64,000 bases of DNA from Yponomeuta sedellus (lineage: Eukaryota; Arthropoda; Insecta; Lepidoptera; Yponomeutidae). The stretch is taken from positions 10,882,001-10,946,000 of the forward strand of contig OW203727.1 of assembly GCA_934045075.1 (NCBI GenBank), given 5' to 3'. Shown in pieces: positions 62,732 to 64,000 of the stretch. Every line of letters starts with the position of its first letter. Position 1 is the stretch's first letter. A model generated the notes under the pieces. The model saw nothing but the letters and a program-made list of their open reading frames with translations, was not told the DNA's origin and made no database searches. The position numbers were made by a program, and so were the translations under genes.

Positions 62732-62984
62732 AGAGTAAGCATTGGTTTTCGCTGAAAGCACACGAATGTAATACTACTTCCTGCTCTTTTGAAACTAAAT
62801 GTTCCTAAAACTTTTCTTCACTACATATTTTGAAAAGTTATGTGTCATATTAGTTCTGATATTTTTAATTCACGAATATTCTATCCGATAGTAGCCGTGG
62901 TATATTCCAAAAGCTAACAGACTGTACCTATTGTAAAGTCTCGACTTTTGGCCTGACAGACACAGAATAAACGTTGAGCGAGGG

Positions 62985-63130
62985 CGCGGCAAAGATGCGT
63001 CACCTTTCTAATTTACTTTCGTACAAAATATACTGAAAGGACGGGATGCAGAAGGAGCTCACACAGAAGGGCGTGATGTCTATACAACGCGTCGAGCCTT
63101 TTCCGCGCCCTTATTCCTCGTACTTCCTTT
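62985..63130. mobile_element. MITE family G, copy 3
   Basis: GAGGGCGCGGCAAAGATGCG, GAAAGGACGGGATGCAG, TCACACAGAAGGGCGTGATG and CTTTTCCGCGCCCTTATTCC match 1790-1978 in order. Confidence 0.6.
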
Positions 63131-63227
63131 GTGCCGCAGGTTTTTGACATTTCAGCGGGTTAAAAAACGCGACTTGCATCATCATGCAAGTAAACAGTCG
63201 TTGAGTAGGCGTAAATAAACAGGCGTT

Positions 63228-63375
63228 AAGAAACCCGAGTGCCTGAAGTATTATATACTTCTGCGCTTGAAAATGCACGCCTGATTGTGCCAGGTGTTTA
63301 AACCAATTCTCTGTATCTCTCACTATCATTTTTTCTCTCTCTCTCTCTCTGATAGAGAAAGTCTGTGAGCTACAT
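63228..63375 (+). mobile_element. SINE-D, degenerate
   Basis: AAACCCGAGTGCCTGAAG, CTGCGCTTGAAAATGCACG and a (CT)n run at 63331-63350 followed by GATAGAGAAAGTCTGTGAGC keep the SINE-D order. Confidence 0.5.
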
Positions 63376-64000
63376 GCTTAACAGGCTGAATTATTAAGTA
63401 AAAAGCACCTCTACAAAATCCATAAAATAATTAACTCCTTTTGTATATATAATAATTAACTCCTAAATCAAAATCCGGACAGTTGCGTATAAGTAAAACA
63501 AAGAATTAGAAAGTTGATGGTCGAAATAAATGCCATACAACCCATCTTCAAATGTAGGTATGATATCGTAAAACTTTTTTATGATATTACAAACGGGTGT
63601 AGGTAGACAGGTCTTGAGGTTAGACAAAAGTTGAATTGATCAAAGACCCATTTTCTGGCGCACAAAATGTAGGGTAGAGGTAGATGGACAGGAAATACAG
63701 TACATCGACGAGTACACTTACTTTACATTTACTTACTTACAAAACAGGTAGTAGGTACAAGAAATTCGATCGCCGCATAGAGAGTGGCTAGAAGAGCTTA
63801 TGGTCAATGAAAGAGCTGATGAAGAGGAAGTTGCCACCTAACTTGTAGCGAAAACTCCATCCTGCTAATACAAACATAACATACCAAGACTTGTTCTTTG
63901 ACCTTCAGAACACCAGAATACCTGACTAAAGGTTTGTCAGTGAGCAGTGAAGCGCAGTACTATGTGTTAAAAGAATTGACAGAATCCGAAACACTGCGCT
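63376..64000. other. Unassigned DNA
   Basis: No gene recognised. A short direct repeat TAATTAACTCCT occurs at about 63429 and 63452. Confidence 0.4.

Overview
The window is eukaryotic nuclear DNA, most probably from a moth or butterfly (Lepidoptera). It is AT-rich, has no compact gene array, and is packed with repeat types typical of insect genomes: CR1/L2-group and RTE-type LINEs, tRNA- and 5S rRNA-derived SINEs, palindromic MITEs and a Helitron-like repeat. I could not support a single host protein-coding gene, functional tRNA or functional rRNA gene. The stretch is best read as intergenic DNA or the inside of a very large intron. Most short open frames are read-through of SINEs or chance frames.

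The only long coding regions lie in a two-element nest at about 29.94-40.18 kb. A plus-strand CR1/L2-group LINE ('LINE-2': ORF1 with a PHD-type zinc finger and a FP25K-like C-terminal half, ORF2 with APE endonuclease and reverse transcriptase) is interrupted inside ORF1 by a complete minus-strand LINE ('LINE-1', 30861-35484; ORF1 254 aa, ORF2 994 aa). Both ORF2 frames are uninterrupted. The ORF1 of LINE-2 would read in one frame if the insert and one copy of the short target duplication were absent, so both insertions look young.

The rest (0-29 kb and 40-64 kb) is a mosaic of small elements. SINE-5S is derived from 5S rRNA and has ten copies. SINE-A is tRNA-derived, with an 'AGCACGGGTTAGTGCA' tail. 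SINE-Gly has a tRNA-Gly-like head. SINE-C and SINE-D share a head but have different 3' bodies; a single SINE-E copy is also present. There are 3' ends of an RTE-like LINE with GAA/GAT tails, nine detached CR1/L2-type 3' tails that carry a hairpin, and several MITE families (Tc1/mariner-like with TA, PIF/Harbinger-like with TAA, and palindromic fold-backs). Many insertions are nested and can be ordered by target-site duplications (TSDs).

The most interesting signals concern retrotransposition mechanism. (1) SINE-A copies are fold-back palindromes centred on the tRNA anticodon arm, and each is bounded by one perfect 12-bp TSD. (2) SINE-A 5' breakpoints recur at that arm. (3) Two 35-bp insertions consist only of the SINE-A tail but have full TSDs. 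(4) The detached LINE tails carry a stem-loop with compensatory base changes. (5) The RTE LINE, SINE-5S and SINE-D share a 3' end.
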